Shown here in pieces: positions 6,077 through 14,971 of a DNA stretch of 22,426 bases (positions are counted from its first letter, which is position 1; each line of letters opens with the position of its first letter). This DNA comes from a virus. The notes under the pieces were generated by a model. It was not told where the DNA came from. It saw nothing but the letters and a program-made list of their open reading frames with translations, and did not search any database. The position numbers and the translations under genes were made by a program. Where the stretch lies: positions 1 through 22,426 of IMG/VR virus record IMGVR_UViG_3300009182_000343; one strand, written 5' to 3'.

Positions 6077-8294
6077 TATTTATTCCATACTGTTAGATTA
6101 TATACCAAAAAAAGAAGTAGATAAAATTAATAAAAAAAATGGATGGGTATATGGATACAATCCAGAGTATGATATAGTAGTTATTTCTAAAGATGGTACT
6201 ATTGGAGAAGTATATGAAATACAAGGATTAAAAATAGCATTACCTTCTGTCCCAAATAAAGTGAAAATTAGGGACAAGAAACCTGAGGAACAATATTGGG
6301 AGGCCGATGAATATCCTAAAGAACTCTCTAAAATAAAAACTATTTTTCAATGGAATGATATGCCTAAAGATTTTAAAAGTAAATGGGTAGATTATATAGA
6401 AGAAGAGTTTAATAAAAGAGATGAAGGAAAATTCTTTATGAATAACGGAAAACCATCTTACATAACAGGAAGCCACTATATGTATCTTCAATGGACTAAA
6501 ATAGATATTGGTCTCCCTGAATTTAGAGAGAGTAATAGAATATTTTGGATATTTTGGGAGGCATGTAAGGCTGACACTAGAAGTTTTGGAATGTGTTATT
6601 TAAAAAATAGACGTTCAGGTTTTTCTTTTATGGGTAGTTCAGAGCTTGTTAATATCGCAACAATATCTAAAGATAGTAGACTTGGTATTCTCTCTAAAAC
6701 AGGAGGTGATGCTAAAAAAATGTTTACAGATAAAGTAGTTCCTATATCAAGTAATTATCCTTTCTTTTTTAAACCTATTATGGATGGTATGGATAAACCT
6801 AAGACAGAGTTATCGTATCGTGTTCCTGCATCTAAAATAACCAAGAATAATATGTCTGATGCTCAAGATGAAATGGAGGGTTTAGATACTTCTATTGATT
6901 GGAAGAACACAGGAGACAATAGTTATGATGGGGAAAAGTTAAAATTACTTGTGCATGATGAGAGTGGTAAATGGACAAACCCATTAAACATACAAAATAA
7001 CTGGAGGGTTACACAAACTTGTTTAAGAGTTGGAAGAAAACTTATAGGTAAGTGTATGATGGGAAGTACTTGTAACTCTCAAGAAAATGGTGGTGGGAAC
7101 TTTAAAAAATTATATTACGATAGTGATGTAAAAAATAGAGATAAGAATGGACAAACAACAAGTGGACTATATGCTTTATTTATTCCTATGGAATGGAATT
7201 ATGAGGGGTATATAGATTTGTATGGCTTCCCTATGTTTAGAGCTGGAGATAAACCAGTAAAAGACATTCAAGGAACTTGGGTATACGATGGTGTATTAGA
7301 TTTCTTTGAGAATAAAATAGAGAGTTTAAGAAAAGATTCTGATGCTTTAAATGAGTTTTATAGACAAAACCCAAGAACAGAAGGACACGCATTTCGTGAT
7401 GAAGCTAAAAATAGTTTGTTTGACCTTTCAAAGATATATGAACAAGTAGATTATAATGATGGTCTTGAGCATAATAGGATTATTACAACAGGTAAATTCT
7501 CTTGGAGAAATGGTGTTAAAGATACAGAAGTTATATGGACACCAAGTAAAGATGGTGAATTTAAAGTATCATGGATTCCTAAACCTGAGATGCGTAATAG
7601 AATAGAATTAAAGAATGGAAAGAAATATCCAGGTAATGCACACATAGGAAGTTTTGGTTGTGATACATACGATATATCAGGAGTTGTAGGTGGTGGAGGT
7701 TCTAAAGGTTCTTTTCATGGTCTTACAAAATTTAATATGGATGACGCACCAAGTAACCATTTCTTTTTAGAGTATATAGCAAGACCAAGAACATCTGAAG
7801 AATTTTATGAGAATTGTTTAATGGCTTGTGTATTTTATGGAATGCCTATACTTATAGAAAATAATAAAGTTGGACAATTAAAATATTTTACCAATAGAGG
7901 TTTTCGTGGTTTCTCATTAAATAGACCTGATAAACATAAGAATGATTTGTCTCCATCAGAGAGAGAGTTAGGTGGTATTCCTTCATCTACACAAACTATT
8001 GAGTTACAAGCTAATGCTATTGAAGCATATATAAATCAATATGTAGGTATAGATTATAGTGGTGAATACAGAGAAGAAGGAAGTATGGGTAATATGTATT
8101 TTAATAGAACACTTCTAGATTGGGCAAATTTTGATATAGCTAATCGTACTAAATTTGATGCTACTATTAGTAGTGGTCTTGCAATTATGGCTAACCAAAC
8201 ATACGTTACAAAACCTATTAGAAATAACTCGGAAATAATGTTTAATTTTGCAAGATATTCTAATAAAGGAATGCATAGCGAATTACTAAAATAA
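6027..8294 (+). CDS. Terminase large subunit (packaging ATPase/nuclease)
   Basis: The motor that translocates phage DNA into the prohead and cuts it. From ATG 6027 the protein has 755 residues; an in-frame TTG at 6000 would add nine. The ATPase half shows a Walker A-like KNRRSGFS (about 193-200), Walker B LLVHDE (307-312) and a GSTCN coupling motif (346-350). The nuclease half has the RNase H-like acid sites: GCD with Asp 546, LIENN with Glu 611, and a last Asp in NRTKFDATISSG (about 711). Length is at the large end for phage terminases and similar to crAss-like ones. The Walker A lacks the usual GKT/GKS, as in other divergent terminases. The start overlaps the preceding small gene, and the portal follows after 10 bases. 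Very likely correct. Confidence 0.88.
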   Translation: MNQSLKALQKDEAKESSIYSILLDYIPKKEVDKINKKNGWVYGYNPEYDIVVISKDGTIGEVYEIQGLKIALPSVPNKVKIRDKKPEEQYWEADEYPKELSKIKTIFQWNDMPKDFKSKWVDYIEEEFNKRDEGKFFMNNGKPSYITGSHYMYLQWTKIDIGLPEFRESNRIFWIFWEACKADTRSFGMCYLKNRRSGFSFMGSSELVNIATISKDSRLGILSKTGGDAKKMFTDKVVPISSNYPFFFKPIMDGMDKPKTELSYRVPASKITKNNMSDAQDEMEGLDTSIDWKNTGDNSYDGEKLKLLVHDESGKWTNPLNIQNNWRVTQTCLRVGRKLIGKCMMGSTCNSQENGGGNFKKLYYDSDVKNRDKNGQTTSGLYALFIPMEWNYEGYIDLYGFPMFRAGDKPVKDIQGTWVYDGVLDFFENKIESLRKDSDALNEFYRQNPRTEGHAFRDEAKNSLFDLSKIYEQVDYNDGLEHNRIITTGKFSWRNGVKDTEVIWTPSKDGEFKVSWIPKPEMRNRIELKNGKKYPGNAHIGSFGCDTYDISGVVGGGGSKGSFHGLTKFNMDDAPSNHFFLEYIARPRTSEEFYENCLMACVFYGMPILIENNKVGQLKYFTNRGFRGFSLNRPDKHKNDLSPSERELGGIPSSTQTIELQANAIEAYINQYVGIDYSGEYREEGSMGNMYFNRTLLDWANFDIANRTKFDATISSGLAIMANQTYVTKPIRNNSEIMFNFARYSNKGMHSELLK

Positions 8295-8304
8295 AGACAC
8301 ATAT

Positions 8305-10728
8305 ATGAATCAAGATTTAACGATGCCTAATGTATATTTTCCTGACCAACTGGCGACAGATGAGATTAAGAAAAGTGAAGATTACGGTAGGTCTGTTGCT
8401 CATTCCATTCAAGCTGAGTGGTTTAGAAAAACATCTCTTAATGGTTCAAGGTTTTACACTACAAGAGACCACTTTCACAAACTAAGATTATATGCAAGAG
8501 GAGAGCAATCTGTTCAAAAATATAAAAAAGAGATGTCTGTTAATGGAGATATTTCTTATCTTAATTTAGATTGGACACCACTTCCAATTATACCAAAATT
8601 TGTTGATATAGTTGTTAATGGAATGTCTACAAGACAATACGAGGTTAAAGCAGAGGCAGTAGATAATATTTCATCTGACAAAAAGAATAACTATAAAACA
8701 GAGGTAGAGAAAGCTATGATTGCTGCTCCTTTGTTAAAAGATGCTAAGAATTTATTAGGTATAGATATGTATCCAATACCTGAAGAACAAATGCCTCAAG
8801 ATAAAGCAGAGCTTGACCTTCACATGGAATTCTATAAAGATGAGATAGAAATTGCTGAAGAAAAAGCTATTGAGAATGTTTTAAATTTAAACAATTACGA
8901 TTTAATAAAAAGAAGAACAGATGAAGACCAGGTTGTATTGGGTGTATCAGCTGTTAGACATTCTTTTGATACACATAATGGGATTAGAATTGAGTATTGC
9001 GATCCTGCCAATATGGTTTTTAGTCCAACTGAAGATCCTACTTTTCAAGATTGTTATTATTTTGGAGAAGTTAAAAATGTTCCTATTACAGAACTTAAAA
9101 AATTAAATCCAAAATTAACTCAAGAAGAAATTAAAGAGATTTCTAAATTGGCTTCTAAATGGGATGCTTATCAAAACATTCAAGGAGGAACTATATTAGG
9201 AGGTAATATTAGAAATAATTCTGCAACATTATTGTTCTTCTCATATAAGACAGATTTAAACGTAGTATATAAAAAAAAGAAAAATGCTAACGGTGGAGAT
9301 AAAGTAGTAAAGAGAGATGATAGTTTTCAAGGACCTAAAACTGATGATGCTCAATTTGAGAAGATATCTAAAAGAATAGTTGTTTGGTTTGAGGGTGTAT
9401 TAGTTATGGGTACTAATTATTTATTGAAGTGGGATTTAATGAAGAATATGGTTAGACCTAAATCTTCAATCTCTAAAGTTTATCCTCCTTATGTAATGTC
9501 TGCTCCAAGAATGTATAGAGGTGCAATAGATTCATTAGTTAAAAGAATGATTCCTTTTGCAGACCAAATACAACTTACGCATTTAAAATTACAACAAGTT
9601 ATCTCTGGAATGAAACCTGATGGTGTATTCTTAGATATAGATGGATTAAATGGTGTTAATTTAGGAAATGGTCAATCATATACTCCAGAACAAGCATTAA
9701 ACTTATATTTCCAAACAGGAAGTGTTGTAGGTAGAAGTTATACAGAAGATGGTGAGTTCAATAATGCACGTATGCCTATTCAAGAGCTTACAGCTTCAGG
9801 AGCTAATGCTAAGATACAAAGTCTTGTTGGTATGTATAATCACTACCTTGATATGATTCGTCAAAGCACAGGTCTTAATGAGGCTCGTGATGGAAGTATG
9901 CCAGATGAGAATAGTTTAGTTGGTCTTCAAAAATTAGCTGCATTAAACTCTAATACTGCTACAAGACATATTCTTCAAAGTGGTTTATTTATGACTAGAA
10001 GAATTGCTGAATGTATTTGCTATAGAATGTCTGACTTGTTAGAATATTCTGATATGCGTGATGATTTTGCATTGATGATTGGTGGAGGTAGTGTAGATGT
10101 TATCAATAAAATTAAAGACCTACATTTATATAACTTTGGTATTTATATTACATTAATGCCTGATGAAGAAGAAACTCAATTATTAAATCAAAATATTCAA
10201 GCAGCTTTGGCAGCAGGTAAAATTGATATAGATGATGCAATAGATATTCGTAATGTTAAAAATGTTAAAATAGCATCTCAATTATTAAAAGTTAAGAAAA
10301 AGCATAAAGAAGAGAGAGACCAAGAGTTACAAGCTAAAACAATGCAAAGCCAAGCACAAAGCCAGGCTCAACTTGCTCAAGCTACTTCTCAAAGTAAACT
10401 TCAAATTATACAAGCTGAATCTCAAGGTGATGCTCAATTAGAACAAATGAAGCATCAAATGGAAATGGAGAAAATGCAAATGGAGTTTCAATATAAATCA
10501 GAGCTTATCAAATTACAGCAAGGTTTTCAAGGACAAGTAAAACAAGCTGAGATGGACTTAATTCATAAGAAAGATATGGATAAAGAAGATAGGAAAGATA
10601 CAAGAACAAAGTTACAAGCAACACAGCAAAGTAAAATGATAAATCAAAGACAACAAGATTTAAGTCCTATAGATTTCAATGAGGAAGATAGTCTTGGTGG
10701 TATGGATGACTTGTTTAAAGTAGAGTAA
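8305..10728 (+). CDS. Portal protein
   Basis: An 807-aa protein that forms the dodecameric ring at the capsid vertex through which DNA passes. Seen: the N-terminal region with YLNLDWTPLPIIPKFVDIVV (residues 85-104), typical of large portal proteins of crAss-like and related phages; a long central region with SGANAKIQSLVGMYNHYLDM and an STGLNEARDGS loop; then a helical stretch ending around 650. About residues 655-770 are Gln/Lys/Glu-rich and predicted coiled coil. Position directly after the terminase and just before scaffold and capsid genes supports the call. No promoter is apparent in the 10-base gap, so it is in the terminase operon. The charged coil is longer than a typical portal tail and might bind scaffold or cargo. 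Confidence 0.85.
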   Translation: MNQDLTMPNVYFPDQLATDEIKKSEDYGRSVAHSIQAEWFRKTSLNGSRFYTTRDHFHKLRLYARGEQSVQKYKKEMSVNGDISYLNLDWTPLPIIPKFVDIVVNGMSTRQYEVKAEAVDNISSDKKNNYKTEVEKAMIAAPLLKDAKNLLGIDMYPIPEEQMPQDKAELDLHMEFYKDEIEIAEEKAIENVLNLNNYDLIKRRTDEDQVVLGVSAVRHSFDTHNGIRIEYCDPANMVFSPTEDPTFQDCYYFGEVKNVPITELKKLNPKLTQEEIKEISKLASKWDAYQNIQGGTILGGNIRNNSATLLFFSYKTDLNVVYKKKKNANGGDKVVKRDDSFQGPKTDDAQFEKISKRIVVWFEGVLVMGTNYLLKWDLMKNMVRPKSSISKVYPPYVMSAPRMYRGAIDSLVKRMIPFADQIQLTHLKLQQVISGMKPDGVFLDIDGLNGVNLGNGQSYTPEQALNLYFQTGSVVGRSYTEDGEFNNARMPIQELTASGANAKIQSLVGMYNHYLDMIRQSTGLNEARDGSMPDENSLVGLQKLAALNSNTATRHILQSGLFMTRRIAECICYRMSDLLEYSDMRDDFALMIGGGSVDVINKIKDLHLYNFGIYITLMPDEEETQLLNQNIQAALAAGKIDIDDAIDIRNVKNVKIASQLLKVKKKHKEERDQELQAKTMQSQAQSQAQLAQATSQSKLQIIQAESQGDAQLEQMKHQMEMEKMQMEFQYKSELIKLQQGFQGQVKQAEMDLIHKKDMDKEDRKDTRTKLQATQQSKMINQRQQDLSPIDFNEEDSLGGMDDLFKVE

Positions 10729-10740
10729 TAAAAAATTACA

Positions 10741-10774
10741 TACCTTTGCAAAAAATTTAATTTAATACAAATAT
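10741..10774 (+). promoter_or_regulatory. Promoter of the scaffold-capsid operon
   Basis: The -7 element TACCTTTG is at 10741-10748, and the leader box AATTTAATTTAAT is at 10754-10766, nine bases before ATG 10775. The nearest TTG upstream (10711-10713) is 27 bases away, farther than the usual -33 spacing. No terminator separates it from the portal gene, so read-through is possible. Confidence 0.75.
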
Positions 10775-11830
10775 ATGAGCGGAATGAAATTTAGAGCAGT
10801 AGATGCCGAAGAGGTATCTTCTATTCAAGAAAAAGAACAAGAGATTCAAGATAATTTTGAAGCTGGTTCAGAAAGTTTAAACAATCAAGAAAATGTTGAG
10901 GTGGAAAACCAAGAGACAGATATTGATGACGCAAGAGTACTTAACTATTTAAAAGATAGGTATCAAAAAGAATACGAGTCTTTAGACGAAGTTCTTACAC
11001 AGAGTGAAAAAAAAGCTGAACTTCCAGAAGATATAAAAAAGTTAATGGAATATGGTGTAGATAACTACATTAAAATTAACAAAGACTGGGATAAAGCAGA
11101 TAGTACTGAAACATTAAAAGAGTACTACAAACAAACAAAGCCACATCTTGATGATGCTGACATTGATTATTTATTAGAGGAAGAGTATTCTTTTGATGAA
11201 GATATTGATGATGAAAGAGATATTAAGAAAAAACAGGTGGCATTAAAAGAAGAATTGTTTAGAGCTAAAGACTATCTAAATAATCTCAAGGAACAATATA
11301 AAGTTGATTTAGGGTCTAACTCAGCTGAAGTAACTGAAGATTATAAGAAAGCATTTAACTTCTATCAAGAATATGAAACACAATCAAAACAAGCAGAGCA
11401 AATAGCTCAAGCAAAAGCAAAAGTGTTTGATGAAAAAACTACGCAACTATTCTCTAATGAGTTCAAAGGCTTTGAATTTAATTTAGGAGATAAGAAACAA
11501 GTTTATAAACCAAAGGATGTAAATGAGACTAAAAATATTCAGTCAGATTTATCTTCGGTTGTTCAAAAACATTTAGATGATAATGGAGTATTGAAAGATG
11601 CACATGATTATCACAAATCTTTGGCTATGTTTAGAGACCCAGATGGTTTTGCTAGGTTCTTTTATGAGCAAGGTAAAGCAGATTCAACTAATAGTGTAAT
11701 CAAAGGAATGAAAAACATTGATATGAATGTTAGAGATTCTAAAGAAATCACAGATAATAGTGGAGGTCCTAGAATGAGAGCAATTAGTAATGATAGTTTT
11801 GATGGTGGTTTACGAATTAGAAAAAAATAA
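10775..11830 (+). CDS. Probable capsid scaffolding protein
   Basis: A 351-aa protein, strongly acidic over the first 60 residues and again around 125-150 (EEEYSFDEDIDDERD). It has charged helices with coiled-coil spacing through 150-230 and a basic end (RMRAISNDSFDGGLRIRKK). Scaffolding proteins are acidic, helical, encoded just before the major capsid gene, and often bind the coat protein through a basic C-terminus as in P22. All of these are present. There is no protease motif. It shares a promoter with the capsid gene, 22 bases apart. It could instead be a portal-associated or cargo protein, since many crAss-like phages lack a recognised scaffold. Confidence 0.6.
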   Translation: MSGMKFRAVDAEEVSSIQEKEQEIQDNFEAGSESLNNQENVEVENQETDIDDARVLNYLKDRYQKEYESLDEVLTQSEKKAELPEDIKKLMEYGVDNYIKINKDWDKADSTETLKEYYKQTKPHLDDADIDYLLEEEYSFDEDIDDERDIKKKQVALKEELFRAKDYLNNLKEQYKVDLGSNSAEVTEDYKKAFNFYQEYETQSKQAEQIAQAKAKVFDEKTTQLFSNEFKGFEFNLGDKKQVYKPKDVNETKNIQSDLSSVVQKHLDDNGVLKDAHDYHKSLAMFRDPDGFARFFYEQGKADSTNSVIKGMKNIDMNVRDSKEITDNSGGPRMRAISNDSFDGGLRIRKK

Positions 11831-11852
11831 ATAATAAAAACATTAAAACAAA
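11827..11852 (+). promoter_or_regulatory. A-rich leader of the major capsid gene
   Basis: ATAAATAATAAAAAC (11827-11841) is identical to 3906-3920, then CATTAAAACAAA leads to ATG 11853. No Shine-Dalgarno and no TAnnTTTG element are present, so the capsid gene depends on the scaffold promoter, and this A-rich tract probably drives strong translation. Confidence 0.5.
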
Positions 11853-13274
11853 ATGGCATTAAACACAATTAATTTTTCAGCAGGTACTATTGGAGGGAAT
11901 CCATTATTAACCCCTGCACCAATTCAAGCAACTTTATCTACTAACTATGTAGGTTCATTTGACTTTTTATCACACGAACTTCCAGATCTTTACGAGAAAG
12001 AATTTGAAAGATTCGGTAATCGTTCTGTAGCGTCATTTTTAAGAATGGTAGGAGCTGAAATGCCTTCTACTTCTGATATGATTAAATGGAGTGAACAAGG
12101 TCGTTTGCATATCTTCGGTACTGCAACTAAAACTGCTACTAATCAAATTACATTAGATTCAAACCAAACTTTTTACACTCCAACTACAGGTTCTTCTGCT
12201 ACTACTAGATACCCTTCTGTAAGAGCTGGACAAACACTTATCCTTAAAGATACTGCTGGTGTTGTAATTAAAGTAATAGTTAGATCTGTATCTTCTGATT
12301 TTACTGTTCTTACAGTAGACGCTTACTCTGCTGCTAATATCTCTGCATTATCTGCTACTGCATCTGCAATTAGTTTATTCGTTTATGGTTCTGAATTTAA
12401 AAAAGGAACTGCTGGAATGGTTGGTTCTGTTGAAGCTGAGTCTCAAATTCTTGACACAACTCCAATTATCATCAAAGATAAATATGAGGTTAATGGTTCA
12501 GATATGGCTCAAATCGGATGGATTGAAGTTACAACTGAAAATGGAGCAACTGGATACTTATGGTATTTAAAATCAGAGCACGAAACTCGTTTGAGATTTG
12601 AAGATTACTTAGAAACTGCAATGATTGAAGGTGAGCCTGCTGTTTCTGGTTCTGCTGCTGCTGCTCAAGGATACAAAGGTACTAAAGGTTTATTCTATGA
12701 AATCAACAATAGAGGTAACGTAGGTACTGGAGCTATCGCTGATAGAACAGACATTGAGAATATCATCAAAGTATTAGATAAAGAGGGAGCTATCCAAGAA
12801 AATGTTCTTTTCGTAAATCGTTCTTTATCTTTCCAAATTGATACTACATTAGCTGGATTGAACGTAAATGGTACTTTAGGTGCTGCATCTTATGGTCTTT
12901 TTGATAATGATACTGATATGGCTTTGAACTTAGGATTTAAAGGATTTAACTTAGGTTATGATTTCTACAAATCTGATTGGAAATACTTGAACGATGCTAC
13001 TACAGGTGGTTTAGTTAATACAGTAAACGGAGTTTTAGTTCCTGCTGGTACTTTAACAGTTTACGACCAAGTATTAGGTAAAAATGCTAAGAGACCATTC
13101 TTACATACTCGTTACAGAAAATCTGAGACTGAGGATCGTAAATACAAATCTTGGATTATAGGTTCTGCTGGTGGAGCAACTAACAGTGAAGTAGATAGCA
13201 TGTCTGTAAACTTCTTGTCTGAAAGAGCTTTAGTGGTATTAGGAGCTAATAACTTTATGATTTTCAAACCGTAA
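11853..13274 (+). CDS. Major capsid protein
   Basis: A 473-aa protein that builds the icosahedral shell, probably with the HK97 fold. Seen: an N-terminal arm with ELPDLYEKEFERFGNRSVAS (residues 43-62) leading to SDMIKWSEQGRLH; a beta-rich inserted region with Thr/Ser/Ala runs (about 88-175); a long central helix region (ENGATGYLWYLKSEHETRLR); and the C-terminal region YRKSETEDRKYKSWIIGS followed by LSERALVVLGANNFMIF. The length and the order of these parts fit crAss-like and marine podovirus capsid proteins. It follows the scaffold and precedes a terminator. Isoleucine is almost never coded by ATA here (2 of 28 by hand count), unlike neighbouring genes, which suits very high expression. Confidence 0.82.
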   Translation: MALNTINFSAGTIGGNPLLTPAPIQATLSTNYVGSFDFLSHELPDLYEKEFERFGNRSVASFLRMVGAEMPSTSDMIKWSEQGRLHIFGTATKTATNQITLDSNQTFYTPTTGSSATTRYPSVRAGQTLILKDTAGVVIKVIVRSVSSDFTVLTVDAYSAANISALSATASAISLFVYGSEFKKGTAGMVGSVEAESQILDTTPIIIKDKYEVNGSDMAQIGWIEVTTENGATGYLWYLKSEHETRLRFEDYLETAMIEGEPAVSGSAAAAQGYKGTKGLFYEINNRGNVGTGAIADRTDIENIIKVLDKEGAIQENVLFVNRSLSFQIDTTLAGLNVNGTLGAASYGLFDNDTDMALNLGFKGFNLGYDFYKSDWKYLNDATTGGLVNTVNGVLVPAGTLTVYDQVLGKNAKRPFLHTRYRKSETEDRKYKSWIIGSAGGATNSEVDSMSVNFLSERALVVLGANNFMIFKP

Positions 13275-13301
13275 GTTATACTATAAAATAATTATATTTT
13301 T

Positions 13302-13333
13302 AAGAGGGGGATTAATTTCCTCCTCTTTTTTTT
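13302..13333 (+). terminator. Rho-independent terminator after the capsid gene
   Basis: AAGAGGGGG (13302-13310) pairs with CCTCCTCTT (13319-13327) with one G-U pair and an eight-base loop, and the arm runs into T's up to 13333. It ends the scaffold-capsid transcript. Confidence 0.9.
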
Positions 13334-13360
13334 GTTTAAAAACTATATAAATATTTTATG

Positions 13361-13392
13361 TAATTTTGCATGGAATTTTAATTTAATTTAAT
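13361..13392 (+). promoter_or_regulatory. Promoter of the 264-aa gene
   Basis: The -7 element TAATTTTG is at 13361-13368, and AATTTAATTTAAT (13380-13392) is directly against ATG 13393. A TTG sits at 13332-13334, 26 bases upstream, a little far for a -33 element. Confidence 0.75.
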
Positions 13393-14187
13393 ATGGCTAC
13401 AACAGCAAAAACAAGTGCAGCGAAAGCAACACAAACAAAAACAAATGTATCTCCTTTAGATACTTTTGAAAGTAAAGATAGAGTTTATCTTTTAACAGGT
13501 AATTACACACCAATTACTTTTATGTTGAGAACTAAACACTCAGCAAACAGTCCACTATTATATTTCGATGGAAAAAGAAATAGAAGTTTAAGATGGAGTG
13601 ATAACCAAGAATCACCATTTTTAGAAGAACAAGATGGATATGCAATATGTCCTCCAATTATTTTTGAGAATGGTAAACTATTTGTAAAGAAAGAACAAGT
13701 AGAATTACAAAAATTTCTCTCTGTTTTACACCCAGATAAAAATGTTAAGTATTATGAATTTGATGCTGAAGAAGTAGCTAATGAAGAGTACGATTTACAA
13801 TTAGTTCAATTAGATGCTCAGATTGCAGTTAAAGAAATGCCTATTGGTGATTTAGAAGCAATAGGAAGAGTTATTTTAAAGTCAAAGGTAGACAATATGT
13901 CTTCAGCAGAATTAAGACGTGATATGCTTATTTACGCAAGAAACAATCCTTTAGAGTTTATGACTTTAGTTGAAGATGATTCTTTGAAATTAAGAAACAT
14001 AGCTATTAGAGCTGTTGATATGGGTATTCTTGAAATTACTAATGATGGAAGAAATGTATCTTGGGCAAACAAAGGTGGGAAATTAATTACAGTTCCATTT
14101 GGTGAGAATACATATAGTGCATTGGCTTCATTTTTTATGACTGATGAAGGTATGGATGCTCTAGCAAATATTAGTAATAAATTATAA
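13393..14187 (+). CDS. Conserved-type phage protein of unknown function, single-gene transcript after MCP
   Basis: A 264-aa protein. The first 20 residues are Ala/Thr/Lys-rich and look disordered. Then come YLLTGNYTPITFMLRTKHS (33-51), PLLYFDGKRNRSLRWSDNQESP (54-75), an ICPPIIFENGKLFV strand (88-101), a helical region 143-215 containing SSAELRRDMLIYARNNP, and a C-terminal VPFGENTYSALASFFMTDEGMDAL. I associate this pattern with unnamed proteins found beside capsid genes in marine phages. It has its own promoter and terminator and so can be expressed apart from the capsid. Possible jobs are capsid vertex, decoration or assembly factor; none is proven. No catalytic motif is visible. Confidence 0.6.
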   Translation: MATTAKTSAAKATQTKTNVSPLDTFESKDRVYLLTGNYTPITFMLRTKHSANSPLLYFDGKRNRSLRWSDNQESPFLEEQDGYAICPPIIFENGKLFVKKEQVELQKFLSVLHPDKNVKYYEFDAEEVANEEYDLQLVQLDAQIAVKEMPIGDLEAIGRVILKSKVDNMSSAELRRDMLIYARNNPLEFMTLVEDDSLKLRNIAIRAVDMGILEITNDGRNVSWANKGGKLITVPFGENTYSALASFFMTDEGMDALANISNKL

Positions 14188-14213
14188 GCCATACAGACAT
14201 AATTTTCTATAGT

Positions 14214-14244
14214 AGCACCTCTATAATAGGGGTGCTTTTTTTTT
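14214..14244 (+). terminator. Rho-independent terminator after the 264-aa gene
   Basis: AGCACCTCTA (14214-14223) pairs with TAGGGGTGCT (14227-14236) with one G-U pair and a three-base loop, followed by a run of nine T to 14244. The next promoter element starts three bases later. Confidence 0.92.
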
Positions 14245-14246
14245 AG

Positions 14247-14270
14247 TAACTTTGCACAAAATACGTAAAA
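14247..14270 (+). promoter_or_regulatory. Promoter of the connector and tail-hub operon
   Basis: The -7 element TAACTTTG is at 14247-14254, followed by a 16-base A-rich leader to ATG 14271. It lacks the AATTTAATTTAAT box. The -33 region is taken up by the terminator hairpin and holds no TTG. It probably drives four genes over 7 kb. Confidence 0.7.
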
Positions 14271-14966
14271 ATGATAAATGACATTTATAACTTAACCAAG
14301 TTTATTCTTAACAAAGAAAGTCGTGGTTACATAACACCTTTGCAGTTTAACACTTTTGCTAAACAAGCACAACAAGAAATTGTAGATGGTTACTTTTATG
14401 ATTATAATAAGGCATCTGTATCAAGAGTAGCTAGAGCAAATGATAAGCAAATATTAAAGAAGACCAGAGAGAATATGGATGTGTTTATTAGTCAGCCTAC
14501 CGACTTAACACCTGCTTACGATGGTATGGCTCAAGTATTCAATCAGCCTAATGATATGTATACCACTATAAATTTAACTTATAATGGTAGAGAGATAGAG
14601 TTGTTAGATAGAGATAAAATCAGTTATCATTTACAAGATGATTTCTCTGGGAATAATGTATTCTATCCTACTTATATAAAATATGCAAATACATACAAGG
14701 TATTTCCATCAACTATTGTTAGTGGTGTTTATTTAACTTATTTTAGAACACCTAAAGATCCTAACTGGACTTACACAGTAATTAATGACAATCCTGTATT
14801 TAACTCTTCTTTGCCAGGTTATCAAGATTTAGAGATTGGTTTTGATGATAAGTTTGAGATTACAATGAAAATATTAAAGTATGCTGGATTAAATATTAGA
14901 GAAGCTGATATAGTTCAAGCAGCAGTAGCGTTTGAAGCACAAGATAACCAATTACAAAATCAATAA
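14271..14966 (+). CDS. Head-tail connector/neck structural protein
   Basis: A 231-aa protein. The N-terminal helical region (NLTKFILNKESRGYITPLQFNTFAKQAQQ, residues 7-35) is followed by QEIVDGYFYDYNKA; this is a look shared with neck and tail-associated proteins of crAss-like and marine podoviruses. The middle is beta-rich (INLTYNGREIELLDRDKI, then YIKYANTYKVFP), and the C-terminus is helical (EITMKILKYAGLNIREADIVQ). It starts the operon that leads to the tail hub and is followed after 5 bases by a second connector-type gene. Likely a ring or adaptor between portal and tail. The precise ring is not determinable here. Confidence 0.5.
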   Translation: MINDIYNLTKFILNKESRGYITPLQFNTFAKQAQQEIVDGYFYDYNKASVSRVARANDKQILKKTRENMDVFISQPTDLTPAYDGMAQVFNQPNDMYTTINLTYNGREIELLDRDKISYHLQDDFSGNNVFYPTYIKYANTYKVFPSTIVSGVYLTYFRTPKDPNWTYTVINDNPVFNSSLPGYQDLEIGFDDKFEITMKILKYAGLNIREADIVQAAVAFEAQDNQLQNQ

Positions 14967-14971
14967 TAAAT

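Noticed and set aside
8243-8250. TAATTTTG promoter-like match before the portal gene
   Set aside because: It is inside the terminase coding sequence (FNFARY), 54 bases from the portal start, with no leader box; in AT-rich DNA such matches arise by chance.
8921-9106. Plus-strand out-of-frame ORFs inside portal (8921-9106) and capsid (12385-12570)
   Set aside because: Both are fully nested in well-supported genes, with low-complexity Leu/Ile products and no leader.
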